Origin: Dechloromonas sp. | Lineage (GTDB): Bacteria; Pseudomonadota; Gammaproteobacteria; Burkholderiales; Rhodocyclaceae | NCBI GenBank assembly: GCA_028687035.1 | Contig: JAQUAX010000011.1 | Span: 62,001-126,000 of the forward strand | DNA length: 64,000 nucleotides | Reading direction: 5' to 3' | In this document: in pieces, positions 9,233 to 18,405 of the stretch | Position numbering within the stretch: position 1 is the first letter of the stretch | Layout: each line of letters begins with the position of its first letter | The notes under the pieces: generated by a model | Seen by the model: the letters and a program-made list of their open reading frames with translations, nothing else | Databases searched by the model: none | Told to the model about the DNA's origin: nothing | Position numbers and translations under genes: made by a program

Positions 9233-10269
9233 TGAATTATCCACTTGACCGATTCTTCTGCCTGAATTTGTGCGGTAGTCCATTTACCGCCGTAAATGTG
9301 CGCCACCTTGCCGACTCGCTCGAAGGCCCATTCCCGACTGGCAGCACTGGGGTTCTGATTGCTTTTTATCAAAGGTCGAACTCCCGAAAAACTCCCTACC
9401 AACCCCGCCCGAGTTACCCCGGGTGAAATGTAGGCATTGATTGCTCTCAGCAAATAATCGACTTCTTCCCCGCTCACCACGGAATTGTCAGGAAAGCCTT
9501 GGCGGATTTCGGTCGTCCCGACCAGCGTTTTTTCCTGGTAAGGCAACACGAAGAAAATCCGCTTCTCGTCAGGTACCTGTAAAAAAAGCGCCGCAGGGCA
9601 AAGTCGGTCGATGATGAGGTGGCTCCCACGAACCCAGTCAAGCCGGTATGCCGGCGTTCCGGATTGCTGCGATCTCAGGTTCATGGCCCATGGGCCGCAT
9701 GCATTGACGATCCGGTCGAACTCATCCAGTTCTTCCAGTCGATGAATTTCCCGACCGGTTTCGAGTTCCACACCCAGTTCTGTGGCCTGTCGTACGACCC
9801 ACTCGCCCAAGGCCAGATCATCCATCTGGGCATCGTGGTACGCATACGCCCCAAGCAGCCCCTCCTGCTTCAAGTCGGGCCGGATCGATTTCAGTTCGGA
9901 TGCAGGAATCCATCGGGATTCCGGAAAGCCGCTGCCGCTGGCCAACCAATCGTACAAGCGCACACCGGCCCCCAGTATCCACTTCGGCCGCCCTTGACCA
10001 CGATAGACCGGAATTATCAGTTCAAGCGGACGGCAAAGATGGGGAGCCTGCTCCAGCCAGGCGCGACGCGCCAGCAGGGATTTCCGAACCAGGCCGAAAT
10101 GCCCGGTTTCGAGGTAGCGCAAGCCCCCATGCAGAAGCTTCGACGACGCCGAACTCGTCTCCCGCATGGGTTGCCCCCGCTCGATCAGCCTGACGGCGTG
10201 ACCGCGCCTCGCCAAAGCCAGCGCAGTGCATGCACCAATGATTCCGGCTCCGACAACGGCAATGCGCAA
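9229..10269 (-). CDS. GlpD/DAO-family FAD-dependent oxidoreductase inside the wbp cassette
   Basis: About 346 residues. The N-terminal FAD dinucleotide fold [20 protein letters not shown] is followed by [16 protein letters not shown], the glycerol-3-phosphate-dehydrogenase-like flavin motif. A C-terminal GVRPLI...HIYGGKWTT flavin-binding segment closes the DAO domain. The extra C-terminal domain of true GlpD (about 500 residues) is missing. A TTG at 10269 with GGAG 7 bases before it, directly after the wbpB stop at 10271, is the best start; ATG 10305 would overlap wbpB by 35 bases. It is coupled to wbpB on one side and wbpD on the other (ATGA). It is not part of the textbook Wbp pathway. Substrate unknown; a role in recycling the WbpB oxidant is my hypothesis. 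Confidence 0.8.
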   Translation of the reverse strand: MRIAVVGAGIIGACTALALARRGHAVRLIERGQPMRETSSASSKLLHGGLRYLETGHFGLVRKSLLARRAWLEQAPHLCRPLELIIPVYRGQGRPKWILGAGVRLYDWLASGSGFPESRWIPASELKSIRPDLKQEGLLGAYAYHDAQMDDLALGEWVVRQATELGVELETGREIHRLEELDEFDRIVNACGPWAMNLRSQQSGTPAYRLDWVRGSHLIIDRLCPAALFLQVPDEKRIFFVLPYQEKTLVGTTEIRQGFPDNSVVSGEEVDYLLRAINAYISPGVTRAGLVGSFSGVRPLIKSNQNPSAASREWAFERVGKVAHIYGGKWTTAQIQAEESVKWIIQ

Positions 10270-10270
10270 A

Positions 10271-11329
10271 TCAGTACTCCAGCGGCAGCGCAACGCGCTT
10301 GCCATCGCGCGAGGAGAGATACATCGCAATCAGCAACTCCAGCGACTTCAATCCCTCACGACCATCAGTTTCCGGGTCTGCCTTGCCTTGCAGTGTGTTG
10401 ATCACGTTGTCGTAATACAGCGGGTGACCAAAGCCATAAACCGAAGTCGTCTCGTAGCTTGCTTCCTTGATCAGCTGATCGTCCTCGGTCGGCTCGGCGA
10501 ATTCCCATTGCTGGATTTCGTTGACCGCAACGCCGCCGATGCGAACCGTCCCTTTCTCGCCAAGGATCGTGATCGAACCTTCCATGTTCTTCGGATAGGT
10601 CAGCATCGTCACGTTCAGGGTGCCCATGGCGCCGCTGCGCCAGCGCAGTGCGGCAACCCCGCTGTCTTCCACTTCAATGTTCCGGGCCAGGGTTGCCGTG
10701 TAAGCCATCACGCTTTCGACGGGGCCAATCAGCCAGTCGAGAAGATCGATGTAATGGCTGGCCTGGTTCATGAAGGCGCCGCCGTCGAACTCCCAGGTAC
10801 CGCGCCACTTGGCGCTATCGTAATATTCCTGCGGCCGGGTCCAGAAAACATTGACCGAGACGGAATAGATTTTGCCGAAACGCCCTTGTTCGACAGCCTT
10901 CTTCAGCAATTGCAAGGTTGCGTTACGACGGTTCTGCTTGACAACGAACAGGCGCACATTGGCCTCATCGCAGGCCTTCACCATGCGAATGCCATCGTGC
11001 CAGCGGGTCGCCATCGGCTTTTCCGTCATCACGTGGCGACCGGACTGCGCCACCTGGATAGCCTGATCCGGATGCAGACCGCTAGGCGTCGTCAAGACGA
11101 CGATATCGGCGGTCGTCGATTCGAGCATCGCACCCAGATCGCGATGCCCGCGTGCCCCGGTCCGCTCGACGGCTCGTTGGAGCGCCTTAGCATCGACGTC
11201 GCAAACATCGACCAATTCGATCCGGTCGGCATGCTGTTCCATCGCCCCGAAGTGGTTGGCTGCAATCCGCCCACAACCTACCAGAGCAAAGCGGATTTTT
11301 CGGTCATTAATATTTTGATAGTGATGCAT
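10271..11329 (-). CDS. wbpB: WbpB-like UDP-GlcNAcA 3-dehydrogenase (Gfo/Idh/MocA)
   Basis: A protein of 352 residues. The N-terminal NAD fold has LVGCGRIAANHFG, the family EKP motif occurs in HVMTEKPMATR, and the GFO/IDH C-terminal domain contains WEFDGGAFMNQASHYIDLLDW. It matches WbpB/WlbA, which oxidises C3 of UDP-N-acetylglucosaminuronic acid using NAD+. In the Pseudomonas system the NADH is re-oxidised with 2-oxoglutarate, coupling it to WbpE. It follows wbpA by 15 bases in the same direction. Confidence 0.93.
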   Translation of the reverse strand: MHHYQNINDRKIRFALVGCGRIAANHFGAMEQHADRIELVDVCDVDAKALQRAVERTGARGHRDLGAMLESTTADIVVLTTPSGLHPDQAIQVAQSGRHVMTEKPMATRWHDGIRMVKACDEANVRLFVVKQNRRNATLQLLKKAVEQGRFGKIYSVSVNVFWTRPQEYYDSAKWRGTWEFDGGAFMNQASHYIDLLDWLIGPVESVMAYTATLARNIEVEDSGVAALRWRSGAMGTLNVTMLTYPKNMEGSITILGEKGTVRIGGVAVNEIQQWEFAEPTEDDQLIKEASYETTSVYGFGHPLYYDNVINTLQGKADPETDGREGLKSLELLIAMYLSSRDGKRVALPLEY

Positions 11330-11344
11330 CTGAATATCCCCAAC

Positions 11345-12643
11345 TTAGAACCTGAAAACGGTGAACCCTTGAGCGGCACCTTCGTGCCGGTCATAGAGCG
11401 ACTTGATATCGGCCAGAACGGGCTTGTCTCCGCGGCAGAATTTACGCAATTCCGCGAGCGGAAGCTGCCTGTATTGCTCGTGGCCTACGGCGACCACCAG
11501 GGAGTCAACCTGTGTAGTTGCATCGACATTGCCCAGTTCGATCCCGTATTCATGCCTGACTTCAGCGGCATCGGCCCAGGGGTCCGCGACAACGACCCTG
11601 ACGCCCCACAACTCGAATTCGTGCACCAGGTCTGCCACCTTGCTGTTCCGGATGTCCGGGCAGTTTTCCTTGAAGGTGATCCCGAGCACGCCAACCGTGC
11701 TGCGCGCCACATCGATGCCGTTGCGCAACATCAGCTTGATGACGTTACGCGCCGCATAACGGGCCATATTGTCGTTGATGCGGCGCCCAGCCAGGATCAC
11801 CTGCGGGTGGTAGCCGACTTCCTCCGCCTTGTGGGTCAGGTAATAAGGATCGACCCCGATGCAGTGCCCGCCAACCATGCCGGGGCGGAAAGGGAGGAAA
11901 TTCCATTTGCTGCCGGCTGCTTCAAGCACTTCGAGGGTATCGATCTCCAGGCGATCGAAAATCACCGAAAGTTCGTTGACCAACGCGATGTTCAGGTCGC
12001 GTTGGGTGTTTTCGATGACCTTGGCTGCCTCGGCGACCTTAAGGCTGGTCGCGGGGAAAGTTCCGGCCGTGATGATGCTGCCGTACAAGGCATCAACCGC
12101 CTTGGCCACCTCAGGGGTCGAACCGCTGGTGATCTTTCTGATCTTGGTCAGCGTGTTGACCTTGTCGCCGGGGTTGATGCGCTCCGGGCTATAGCCGCAG
12201 AAGAAATCGGCATTGAACTTCAGGCCGGAATGCTTTTCCAGGACGGGGACACAGACCTCTTCGGTGCACCCCGGGTAAACGGTGGATTCGTAAATCACCA
12301 CAGCCCCCGGGCGGATCACCTTCCCGACGGTTTCGCTGGCCTTGACCAGCGGCGTCAGGTCGGGGCGGTTCGCCTTGTCGATCGGCGTCGGCACAGTGAC
12401 GATGAACACCGAACATTGCTTCAGGTCATCCAGGTTGCTGCTGTAACGCAGGAAGCTGGCCGAGCGCAGGTCCTGCTCTGCGACCTCCAGCGTCGAATCC
12501 TTGCCGGATTCCAACTCCGCGATACGCGGCTTGCTGATGTCGAAACCGAGTACGGGACGCTTTTTTCCGAATTCGACGGCCAGCGGCAGACCAACATAGC
12601 CGAGGCCAATGACGGCAATTTGTGCTTGATCCAGGGTGAACAT
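11345..12643 (-). CDS. wbpA: WbpA/TviB-type UDP-GlcNAc 6-dehydrogenase
   Basis: A 432-residue nucleotide-sugar dehydrogenase. The N-terminal NAD motif is GLGYVGLPLAVEFGK, the central domain has the catalytic cysteine in GGHCIGVDPYYL, and the C-terminal UDP-binding domain includes GVLGITFKENCPDIRNSKV. It oxidises UDP-GlcNAc twice at C6 to UDP-GlcNAcA, the first step of the Wbp route. The GITFKENCPDIRNSK form fits the WbpA/TviB (UDP-GlcNAc) branch better than UDP-glucose or UDP-ManNAc dehydrogenases. It lies 24 bases downstream of glmS. Confidence 0.94.
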   Translation of the reverse strand: MFTLDQAQIAVIGLGYVGLPLAVEFGKKRPVLGFDISKPRIAELESGKDSTLEVAEQDLRSASFLRYSSNLDDLKQCSVFIVTVPTPIDKANRPDLTPLVKASETVGKVIRPGAVVIYESTVYPGCTEEVCVPVLEKHSGLKFNADFFCGYSPERINPGDKVNTLTKIRKITSGSTPEVAKAVDALYGSIITAGTFPATSLKVAEAAKVIENTQRDLNIALVNELSVIFDRLEIDTLEVLEAAGSKWNFLPFRPGMVGGHCIGVDPYYLTHKAEEVGYHPQVILAGRRINDNMARYAARNVIKLMLRNGIDVARSTVGVLGITFKENCPDIRNSKVADLVHEFELWGVRVVVADPWADAAEVRHEYGIELGNVDATTQVDSLVVAVGHEQYRQLPLAELRKFCRGDKPVLADIKSLYDRHEGAAQGFTVFRF

Positions 12644-12667
12644 GATTTGGTTTCTGGTTTCTAGTGA

Positions 12668-14491
12668 TTACTCAACGGTTACGGATTTCGCAAGATTCCG
12701 GGGCTTATCGACATCCGTCCCCTTGATCAGCGCGACATGGTAGGAAAGCAGTTGCAGCGGCACGACATGCAGCACCGGCGACAGCACGCCGTAATGCTCG
12801 GGCAGGTGCAGGATATGTACGCCGTCCGATTCCTCAATGCGGCTGTCCGCATCGGCGAAGACGTAGAGTTCGCCGCCGCGCGCCCGTACTTCCTGCAGGT
12901 TGGATTTCAGTTTTTCCAGCAGGCTGTCGTTGGGCGCCACGGCAATTACCGGCATGTCGCGGTCGACCAGCGCCAGGGGGCCGTGTTTCAGTTCGCCGGC
13001 GGCGTAGGCTTCGGCATGGATGTAGGAAATTTCCTTCAGCTTCAGCGCGCCTTCCAGCGCGATCGGGAAATGCCGGCCGCGCCCCAGGAAGATCGCGTGC
13101 CGCTTGTCGGCGAAGCGGCGGGCCCAGTCGGCGATCGCCGGCTCCAGCTTCAGCGCGTCGGCCACGGCTGCCGGCAGGTGGCGCAGTTCGCGCAGGTAGC
13201 GGGATTCTTCCTGCTCGCCCAGGCGGCCGCGCTGCGCGGCAACGACCAGCGTCAGCAGAAACAGCCCGGCCAGTTGCGTGGTGAAGGCCTTGGTCGAGGC
13301 GACGCCGATTTCCGGGCCGGCGCGGGTAATGAAGCGCAATGCGCATTCGCGGACGATGGCGGATTCCGGCACGTTGCACAGCGCCAGCGTCCGCGTCATG
13401 CCCTGCGCCTTGGCGTGGCGCAGCGCGGCCAGCGTGTCGGCAGTTTCGCCCGATTGCGAAATGGCGACGACCAGCTGGTCGGGGTCGGCCACCGATTCGC
13501 GGTAGCGGTATTCGCTGGCGATCTCGACGCTGGTCGGGATGCCGGCAATCTCTTCCAGCCAGTAGCGGGCGACCAGGCCGGCGTGGCTGCTGGTACCGCA
13601 GGCCAGGATCAGGATGCGGCGGATGCCGCCCAGCACCTCGCGCGCTTCGGCGCCCAGCACTTCCGGCGCGATGCGCCCGCCCAGGCCGGCCATTTCCAGC
13701 GTGTCGGCCAGCGCGGCCGGCTGCTCGAAGATTTCCTTCTGCATGTAATGCCGGTATTGGCCGAGGTCCACCGCGTCGGCCGAGAGTTCGGAAACCACCA
13801 CCGGTCGCTCGACGGCCTGGCCGGCGGCATCGACGATGTGCAGGCCGTCCGCGGTCAACTGCGCGGCATCGCCGTTTTCCAGGTAGATGAAGCGGCGCGT
13901 CGTCTGCAACAGCGCCGACGCGTCGGAAGCGGCATAGACGCCCTGCTCGCCGATGCCGAGCAGCAGCGGCGAACCTTCGCGGGCAACGACGATGCGCCGC
14001 GGGTCGCGCTCGTCGATCACCGCGATCGCGTAGGCGCCGGCCAGCCGGGCGGTCGCGCGGCGCACTGCGGCAAACAGGTCTGGCTCGTCCTGCAGCGCTT
14101 CCTCGACCAGGTGGGCGATGGTCTCGGTGTCGGTATCCGAACTGAAGGCGTAGCCGCGGCCCTGTAGTTCCACGCGCAGCGCCTCGTGGTTCTCGATGAT
14201 GCCGTTATGCACGACGGCAACGCCGCCCGACACGTGCGGGTGGGCGTTGCGCTCGCAGGGCACGCCGTGCGTCGCCCAGCGCGTGTGGGCGATGCCGGCC
14301 GGCGCCTGCAGCCCTTCGGCCCGGCGTTCCAGTTCGGCGACGCGGCCGGCGGCACGCAGGCGCCGCATGCCCTGCCCGGCGGCAACGGCCAGGCCGGCCG
14401 AGTCGTAGCCCCGGTATTCCAGTTTCTTCAGCCCTTCGATCAACACATCGACGATGTTTTCCCGGGCAACGGCAGCAACGATTCCGCACAT
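12668..14491 (-). CDS. glmS: Glutamine--fructose-6-phosphate aminotransferase (isomerising)
   Basis: A protein of 607 residues, normal for GlmS. Cys2 (MCGIVAAVA) is the class-II glutaminase nucleophile. Residues 1-240 are the amidohydrolase domain ([24 protein letters not shown]). Two SIS sugar-isomerase domains follow ([19 protein letters not shown]), with the C-terminus [13 protein letters not shown] that carries the catalytic tail. It makes glucosamine-6-phosphate, the precursor of UDP-GlcNAc, which all the sugar enzymes downstream in this operon consume. No glmU lies next to it, so this copy appears tied to polysaccharide synthesis. No glmS ribozyme-like leader was recognised in the 30-base gap before it. 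Confidence 0.97.
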   Translation of the reverse strand: MCGIVAAVARENIVDVLIEGLKKLEYRGYDSAGLAVAAGQGMRRLRAAGRVAELERRAEGLQAPAGIAHTRWATHGVPCERNAHPHVSGGVAVVHNGIIENHEALRVELQGRGYAFSSDTDTETIAHLVEEALQDEPDLFAAVRRATARLAGAYAIAVIDERDPRRIVVAREGSPLLLGIGEQGVYAASDASALLQTTRRFIYLENGDAAQLTADGLHIVDAAGQAVERPVVVSELSADAVDLGQYRHYMQKEIFEQPAALADTLEMAGLGGRIAPEVLGAEAREVLGGIRRILILACGTSSHAGLVARYWLEEIAGIPTSVEIASEYRYRESVADPDQLVVAISQSGETADTLAALRHAKAQGMTRTLALCNVPESAIVRECALRFITRAGPEIGVASTKAFTTQLAGLFLLTLVVAAQRGRLGEQEESRYLRELRHLPAAVADALKLEPAIADWARRFADKRHAIFLGRGRHFPIALEGALKLKEISYIHAEAYAAGELKHGPLALVDRDMPVIAVAPNDSLLEKLKSNLQEVRARGGELYVFADADSRIEESDGVHILHLPEHYGVLSPVLHVVPLQLLSYHVALIKGTDVDKPRNLAKSVTVE

Positions 14492-14521
14492 GACTATGTT
14501 CTAATATTTGAAATTTATTGA

Positions 14522-14872
14522 TCAAACGCGCGGCGAAACGTCGCACTCCTGTTTCAGCGACTCGATCTCGGCTTTCAGCTGCTCGTATTCGGCCATCTTG
14601 CGGCCGAGGAAGCGCGCGGTCAGCGCGGCCTTCTCGGCCACGCCGGCCGGGGTCAGCAGGTACGAGTAGGCCAGCTTGTTGCGGCTGGCCTTGAAGTTGT
14701 GCAGCTTGATCAGCCCCTTGTCGAGCAGCGCCTTGACGCAGAAATTGGCCTTGCCGAGGCTGATGCCGAGCGCTCCGGCCAGCTCGCGCTGGGTCAGGTG
14801 GGGGTTGTCCTGCAGCAGGCGAAGGATGCGGAAACGCACGTCTTCCTGCTGGGCCTGCATTCGATCGATCAT
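14522..14872 (-). CDS. MarR-family EPS-associated transcriptional regulator
   Basis: About 116 residues. The winged-helix N-terminal half (RFRILRLLQDNPHLTQRELA, then LGISLGKANFCVKALLDKGL) and the tail of charged residues match the short 'EPS-associated' MarR-like family found at the head of exopolysaccharide clusters in betaproteobacteria. ATG 14872 is chosen over the upstream TTG at 14878. It is the first gene of the minus-strand polysaccharide operon, 30 bases before glmS, and faces the divergent wzb-wzc operon. It is therefore well placed to control both from the shared 222-base gap, though its target is inferred. Confidence 0.88.
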   Translation of the reverse strand: MIDRMQAQQEDVRFRILRLLQDNPHLTQRELAGALGISLGKANFCVKALLDKGLIKLHNFKASRNKLAYSYLLTPAGVAEKAALTARFLGRKMAEYEQLKAEIESLKQECDVSPRV

Positions 14873-15094
14873 CGGCAAGATTGGTTGTTCAAAATCGAAC
14901 GGATTGTAGCAGTCTATCCCACCCGAATAAGCCCGAAACGCAAAAAAATCAGCGTGAATATCGACTTTACATCGTCATAATTGTCAAAAACACAAGCAAA
15001 TGCACAAAACGCCTCGGTTTTCCGATTTTTTTTCTTAATCGCATTGATCGGCGGCTGTGTATAATTCGGCCGCTGAAATTCCATCACGTCATCC
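14873..15094. promoter_or_regulatory. Divergent promoter region between the two polysaccharide operons
   Basis: An AT-rich 222-base gap between the MarR regulator (minus) and wzb (plus). On the minus strand a consensus -35 hexamer TTGACA lies at 14987-14982, with only a weak -10 after it. On the plus strand a consensus -10 TATAAT lies at 15060-15065, 30 bases before the wzb ATG. Its best -35 (TTAATC, 15035-15040) is 19 bases away and weak, so activator help is likely. No clear long inverted repeat for the MarR protein was found by eye. Confidence 0.5.
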
Positions 15095-15535
15095 ATGTTC
15101 AACCGCATCCTGACGGTCTGCGTCGGCAACATCTGCCGCAGCCCGACCGCCGAAATCCTGCTGCGCGAAGCCCTGCCCCCGAGCGGATACACCGTATCCT
15201 CGGCCGGTATCGGGGCGCTTGTCGACCATCCGGTCGAGCGCATGGCGGCGGCCGAACTGGCCGCCCGCGGCCACATGCTTCCTGAACACCGCGCCCGCCA
15301 GCTGGATCGCGAGATGCTGCGCCAGGCCGAACTGGTGCTGGCCATGGAAAAAGGTCACGTCGAGCACATCCTGGCGATGGCGCCCGAAGCCCGCGGCAAG
15401 GTCTTCCTGCTCGGCAAATGGCAAGGCGACCGCGACATCGCCGACCCCTACCGCAAGGACCAGGCCGCCTTCGCCGCCGCCTACGCACAGATCGCCGAAG
15501 GCGTCGCTGCCTGGACAACCCGCTTCCACCGATAA
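15095..15535 (+). CDS. wzb: Low-molecular-weight protein-tyrosine phosphatase (Wzb/Etp/EpsP)
   Basis: A protein of 146 residues, the normal length. The CX5R phosphate loop VCVGNICRSPTAE lies at residues 8-20 and the general acid is in DIADPYRKD near the C-terminus. These enzymes dephosphorylate the tyrosine-rich tail of the adjacent Wzc autokinase, cycling it during polymerisation and export. wzc begins 21 bases after its stop. It is the first gene of the plus-strand assembly operon. Confidence 0.95.
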   Translation: MFNRILTVCVGNICRSPTAEILLREALPPSGYTVSSAGIGALVDHPVERMAAAELAARGHMLPEHRARQLDREMLRQAELVLAMEKGHVEHILAMAPEARGKVFLLGKWQGDRDIADPYRKDQAAFAAAYAQIAEGVAAWTTRFHR

Positions 15536-15556
15536 ACCCACCACCACCGATACCGC

Positions 15557-17797
15557 ATGCAAGCCCAATCCGCCGCCCCCCAGGACACCCAAGACAACGA
15601 CGAGATCGACCTGATCGGCCTGCTCGGCACGCTGGTCGACCACCGCAGGCTGATCGCCGGGGTCACCGGGGTCTGCCTGGCCGGCAGCGTCGCCTACAGC
15701 CTGGTCGCGACGCCGGTCTACAAGGCCAACGCGCTGATCCAGGTGGAAAAGAAAAGCAGCGGCCTGACCGGCCTGGACGATCTGGGCGCGGCGCTCGGCA
15801 AGGAATCCAAGGCGGTTACCGAGATCGAACTGATCAAGTCGCGCACGGTGATTGGCAAGGCGGTGGACCAGCTGCGGCTGGACTTGAAGGTCAGCCCGCA
15901 TCACTTCCCGCTGTTCGGCAAATCGGTCGCCCGCCGTTTCAAGCCGGAAACCCCGGGCGAACTGAACGAACCGCTGCCCGGCCTGGGCAGCTATGCCTGG
16001 GGCGGTGAACGCCTGGAAATCAAGGAAATCGCTCTGCCCGAGGCCTTGCTCGGCGAGCAGCTGCAGCTGGTTGCCGGCGAGGGCGGCGCCTACGCGCTGC
16101 ACGACGAGGACGGCGAAGTATTGTTGCAGGGCAAGACCGGCGGGCCGGCCGAGGGCAAGGGCGTTCGCCTGACGGTGGCCGAACTGAACGCCCGGCCGGG
16201 CACCCGTTTCCGGCTCAGCCAGTCGCCGCGGCTCGACACCATTCTGAAATACCAGGCCGACCTGCAGATCGGCGAACGCGGCAAGGATTCGGGCATTCTG
16301 AACCTGGCGCTGGACGGCGCCGATCCGGCCGAAATCACCCGTATCCTTGACGAAATCAGCCGCCAGTTCGTCCGCCAGAACATCGAGCGCAACGCGGCCG
16401 AAGCGGCCAACAGCCTCGATTTCCTGCGCGAGCAGCTGCCGGGCGTCAAGGCCGACCTCGAAAAGGCGAGCAGCCAGCTGAACGCCTACAAGATGAAGAG
16501 CAAGTCGGTCGACGTCGCTGCCGAAGCGCAGAGCGTGCTGCAGCAGTCGGTCGCCATCGAGACCAAGCTGACCGAACTGCGCTTCCAGCAGGCCGAGATG
16601 GACCGCAAGTTCACGCGCCAGCACCCCAGCTACAAGGCGCTGCTGCAGCAGATCGAAGAGCTGGGCCGCCAGCGCGGCCAACTGGCCGGGCACATCCGCG
16701 ACCTGCCGGAAACGCAGCAGGAGGTGCTGAAGCTGACGCGCGACGTCGAGGTCGGCACCGAAACCTACTCGCGGATGCTGAACAAGATCCAGGAACTGGA
16801 CGTGGTGCGCGCCGGCACGGTCGGCAACGCCCGCATCATCGACAGCGCGGCGGTGGACCTGCGCGCTCCGGTCGCGCCGAAGAAGGCGCTGATCGTCACG
16901 CTGGCCACGCTACTCGGCGCGCTGCTCGCTTCCGGCTTCGTGCTGGCTCGCCGCGCGCTGAACCGCGGCGTCGAAAGCCCGGAGGAAATCGAAAAGCTGG
17001 GCCTGCCGGTCTACGCGACGGTGCCGCTCAGCGAGCAGCAGCGCGTTCTCGAAGGCGAACTGCAAAAGCGCAGCCACGGCGAAGCCGTGCCGCTGCTGAC
17101 CAGCCAGCACCCGCACGACCTGGCCGTCGAGGCGCTGCGCAGCCTGCGCACCAGCCTGCATTTCGCGATGCTCGAAGCGCGCAATAACTGCATCATGATC
17201 TCCGGCCCCAGCCCCGGCGTCGGCAAGTCCTTCGTGTCGTCCAACCTGGCCGCGGTGATCGCCCAGGGCGGCCAGCGCGTGCTGCTGGTCGACGCCGACC
17301 TGCGCAAGGGCCACATGCACCGGATGTTCGGCGTGTCGTCCGAGCACGACGGTCTGTCCAACCTGCTGGCCCGCGATTCGACCTACGAAAAGGCGGTGCA
17401 TGCCACCGAAGTGCCCGGCCTGAGCTTCGTGCCGCGTGGCCGGATTCCGCCCAACCCGTCCGAACTGCTGATGCACCCGAATTTCGCCGCCTTCCTCGAG
17501 CGCGCCAGCGCCGAATACGACCTGGTTCTGGTCGATACGCCGCCGCTGCTGGCGGTCACCGACGCCGCCATCGTCGGCCGGCTGGCCGGCACCGCGCTGA
17601 TCGTGACCCGCTTCGGCGTCAACCCGGCGCGCGAGATCGACGTCACCGTGCGCCGCTTCGCGCAGAACGGCATCGAGGTCAAAGGTGCGATCTTCAACGG
17701 CCTCGAAAAGCGCGCCTCGGCCTACGGCCGCTACGGTTACGGCGGCTACGGCTACTACCAGTACGAGTACAAGTCCGAAAAGCCGGCCGGCAACTGA
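15557..17797 (+). CDS. wzc: Wzc/Etk/EpsB polysaccharide co-polymerase and tyrosine autokinase
   Basis: A 746-residue inner-membrane protein. The cytoplasmic start is followed by a membrane span near residues 32-52 and a Wzz domain. A long periplasmic coiled-coil stretch (QLNAYKMKSKS, TRQHPSYKALLQQIEELGRQ) follows, then a second span near 440-460. The C-terminal BY-kinase has Walker A SGPSPGVGKSFVSSN, Walker A' LLVDADLRKG and Walker B DLVLVDTPP. It ends in a tyrosine cluster (RYGYGGYGYYQYEY), the autophosphorylation tail. It controls chain length and opens the Wza channel with Wzb. Kinase and Wzz domains are fused, as is usual in proteobacteria. Confidence 0.96.
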   Translation: MQAQSAAPQDTQDNDEIDLIGLLGTLVDHRRLIAGVTGVCLAGSVAYSLVATPVYKANALIQVEKKSSGLTGLDDLGAALGKESKAVTEIELIKSRTVIGKAVDQLRLDLKVSPHHFPLFGKSVARRFKPETPGELNEPLPGLGSYAWGGERLEIKEIALPEALLGEQLQLVAGEGGAYALHDEDGEVLLQGKTGGPAEGKGVRLTVAELNARPGTRFRLSQSPRLDTILKYQADLQIGERGKDSGILNLALDGADPAEITRILDEISRQFVRQNIERNAAEAANSLDFLREQLPGVKADLEKASSQLNAYKMKSKSVDVAAEAQSVLQQSVAIETKLTELRFQQAEMDRKFTRQHPSYKALLQQIEELGRQRGQLAGHIRDLPETQQEVLKLTRDVEVGTETYSRMLNKIQELDVVRAGTVGNARIIDSAAVDLRAPVAPKKALIVTLATLLGALLASGFVLARRALNRGVESPEEIEKLGLPVYATVPLSEQQRVLEGELQKRSHGEAVPLLTSQHPHDLAVEALRSLRTSLHFAMLEARNNCIMISGPSPGVGKSFVSSNLAAVIAQGGQRVLLVDADLRKGHMHRMFGVSSEHDGLSNLLARDSTYEKAVHATEVPGLSFVPRGRIPPNPSELLMHPNFAAFLERASAEYDLVLVDTPPLLAVTDAAIVGRLAGTALIVTRFGVNPAREIDVTVRRFAQNGIEVKGAIFNGLEKRASAYGRYGYGGYGYYQYEYKSEKPAGN

Positions 17798-17870
17798 ACC
17801 CGCTCTGTATTATTTATTTGCCATTCAGCTAGAATCAGTGACCCAAGCCCTTCCCCCTGGAGTTCAAACC

Positions 17871-18314
17871 ATGAAGAAAATCGCTTCCCTCGCCCTCTCG
17901 GCCCTTTTTGTCACCTCGACCGCCTTCGCCCAGGCCAAGCTGACCGAAGCGCAGATCGAATCCATCGCCCATCAGGTCAAGAGCGCCTGCGGAACCGACG
18001 GCATCAAGAACAACGCCTGCGTTCGCGACCAGGTCAAGCTGAAGCTCCAGGAATTGGCCAAGCCCTGCGGCAACGACGCGAACTGCCTGGCCAACTACGG
18101 CCTGACCCCGGCCCGCGAACTGACCAACCCGGTGGTTCAGATCCTTACCGAAGGCAAGGTTGCCGGTTCCCTGACCGCCGGCGAGCTCGCCGCCTCGACG
18201 CTGACCACCGGCCAGATCGTCGCGCTGAGTTCCCTGCTGCTGATCGGCGCAGCGGCCGTCGGCGGCGGCAGCAGCGGTACGAGCGGCACCGGCGGTACCG
18301 GCGGCACGAACTAA
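17871..18314 (+). CDS. Small secreted protein, GfcA/YjbE-like by position and architecture
   Basis: A protein of 147 residues. A signal peptide ends near residue 20 (TAFA-QAK). The mature part carries four cysteines (C40, C50, C66, C72) in a helical-looking domain, then a hydrophobic segment (IVALSSLLLIGAAAVGG) and a Gly/Ser/Thr tail ending at GTGGTN. I do not recognise the Cys-rich domain. A hydrophobic stretch followed by a Gly/Thr tail resembles E. coli GfcA/YjbE, and the gene stands with wza and gfcBCD homologues, so it probably belongs to the same export apparatus. It is followed by a hairpin at 18362, so it may have its own or a processed transcript. Confidence 0.75.
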   Translation: MKKIASLALSALFVTSTAFAQAKLTEAQIESIAHQVKSACGTDGIKNNACVRDQVKLKLQELAKPCGNDANCLANYGLTPARELTNPVVQILTEGKVAGSLTAGELAASTLTTGQIVALSSLLLIGAAAVGGGSSGTSGTGGTGGTN

Positions 18315-18361
18315 GCGCTGCGTCGCCGGCGCGACGTCTCCCTCATTTCCTGCGATCGATG

Positions 18362-18387
18362 CGTCCGCACCCGGTGCGGACGTTTCT
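18362..18387 (+). terminator. Stem-loop, possible partial terminator before wza
   Basis: A perfect 9-bp stem (CGTCCGCAC at 18362-18370 with GTGCGGACG at 18374-18382) has a CCG loop and is followed by TTTCT. The T-run is short, so it is more likely an attenuator that lowers wza-gfcBCD expression relative to the secreted protein than a full stop. Confidence 0.55.
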
Positions 18388-18405
18388 CATATTGGCCAGT
18401 TCACC

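Noticed and set aside
10226..12664. A plus-strand open frame of over 800 codons opposite wbpA and wbpB
   Set aside because: It mirrors two well-identified minus-strand genes codon by codon, has a low-complexity composition typical of antisense frames in GC-rich DNA, and has no recognisable domain.
15044..15065. TTGATC followed by TATAAT as a wzb promoter
   Set aside because: The spacing between the hexamers is only 10 bases, too short for a sigma-70 pair; only the TATAAT was kept as a candidate -10.
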